Assembly: GCF_947500995.1 (NCBI RefSeq)
Contig: NZ_CANMUA010000005.1
Location: 186,001 to 250,000 of the forward strand
Direction: 5' to 3'
Origin: an uncultured Serinicoccus sp.
GTDB lineage: Bacteria > Actinomycetota > Actinomycetes > Actinomycetales > Dermatophilaceae
Length of the DNA: 64,000 bases
In this document: piece after piece, positions 63,805 through 64,000 of the stretch
Position numbering within the stretch: the first letter of the stretch is position 1
Layout of the letters: the number at the start of each line of letters is the position of its first letter
Program-made: the position numbers and the translations under genes
Notes under the pieces: generated by a model
Told to the model about the DNA's origin: nothing
Seen by the model: only the letters and a program-made list of their open reading frames with translations
Database searches by the model: none

Positions 63805-64000
63805 TCAGGTAAAGACATGGTCAACTCCAGCGCCGAAGGCGACGACCCGGCCGTTGGCGAGCAGCTCGGCGTCCGAGGCCTGCCACGTGTGCCCCTCGGT
63901 CTGTCTCACCTGGATGAAGTTGTAGCGGTCGCTGGCGTAGATGGTGCCCCGACGCGCGAGGACGCGCTGCAGGAAGTCGGTGTCCTCACCGGTGTTCCGG
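63805..64000 (-). CDS. Glycosyltransferase (GT2-like) C-terminus, cut by window edge
   Basis: The last 64 codons of a gene entering from the right encode RNTGEDTDFLQRVLARRGTI, then YASDRYNFIQVRQTEGHTWQ, ending GVDHVFT. The Gly-Glu-Asp-Thr-Asp-Phe motif and the SDRYNF ... HTW ending resemble a group of actinobacterial GT2 transferases and match the locus. It lies 71 bp upstream of wecC on the same strand. Confidence 0.65.
   Translation of the reverse strand, partial: RNTGEDTDFLQRVLARRGTIYASDRYNFIQVRQTEGHTWQASDAELLANGRVVAFGAGVDHVFT

Overview
The window is high-GC, gene-dense DNA from an actinomycete, most likely a Micrococcales (Intrasporangiaceae/Ornithinimicrobiaceae-like) chromosome; the taxon is inference. 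The pointers are the actinobacterial CopD/CtaG fusion, a mycothiol-type MDMPI protein, a DUF222/HNH (13E12) gene behind a Gram-positive-type LexA box, many GTG starts, and leaderless genes whose TANNNT -10 box lies 6-9 nt before the start codon. No rRNA, tRNA, CRISPR array or intact insertion sequence was seen.

Region 1 (1-16.6 kb) is central metabolism and membrane housekeeping: a nitrilase-family amidase (cut by the window edge) coupled to CopD/CtaG, an MDMPI-like protein, a DUF368 undecaprenyl-phosphate translocase, a branched-chain-type 2-oxoacid dehydrogenase operon (E1alpha-E1beta-E2), a holin-like membrane protein, a HisC/Pat aminotransferase and the methylmalonyl-CoA mutase operon (mutA-mutB-meaB). 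The dehydrogenase and the mutase fit together as consecutive parts of branched-chain amino acid and propionyl-CoA breakdown.

Region 2 (16.6-34.9 kb) holds a probably SOS-controlled HNH protein, a GNAT-S4 fusion, a CPBP protease, an acidic-tailed exported protein, and a translationally coupled five-gene operon (three glycosyltransferases, an ABC exporter, a two-kinase-domain protein). The operon lies directly downstream of a DUF2891-histidine kinase-response regulator operon. Two similar direct-repeat boxes, one before the five-gene operon and one before the acidic-tailed gene, suggest control by this regulator. A thioesterase and a lipoprotein follow.

Region 3 (35-41.2 kb) has metZ, a perfect Crp/GlxR-type palindrome, a TPP-riboswitch-controlled thiamine ABC transporter (thiB-thiP-thiQ), and two small membrane-protein genes.

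Region 4 (41.3-64 kb) is a surface-polysaccharide locus: a FlaA1/CapD-type dehydratase, a WecA/TagO-like initiating transferase, WecB and WecC (UDP-ManNAc then UDP-ManNAcA), several GT4 enzymes, a Wzm/Wzt exporter, a DUF6270-sulfotransferase fusion and two heparinase II/III chimeras, one fused to a glycosyltransferase and one to an alpha/beta hydrolase. The gene set predicts a ManNAcA-containing, teichuronic-acid-like polymer built on a lipid carrier, exported by ABC transporter, perhaps sulfated, and possibly trimmed by uronic-acid lyase domains.

Two DNA-level patterns stand out. The 9-mer GGTATGCCG (or its complement) occurs 24 times in the first 37 kb by hand count, in several reading frames and with rare codons, and not once in the last 27 kb. 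A 33-bp minisatellite occurs in frame in two unrelated proteins (E2 and MutB) in opposite orientations.
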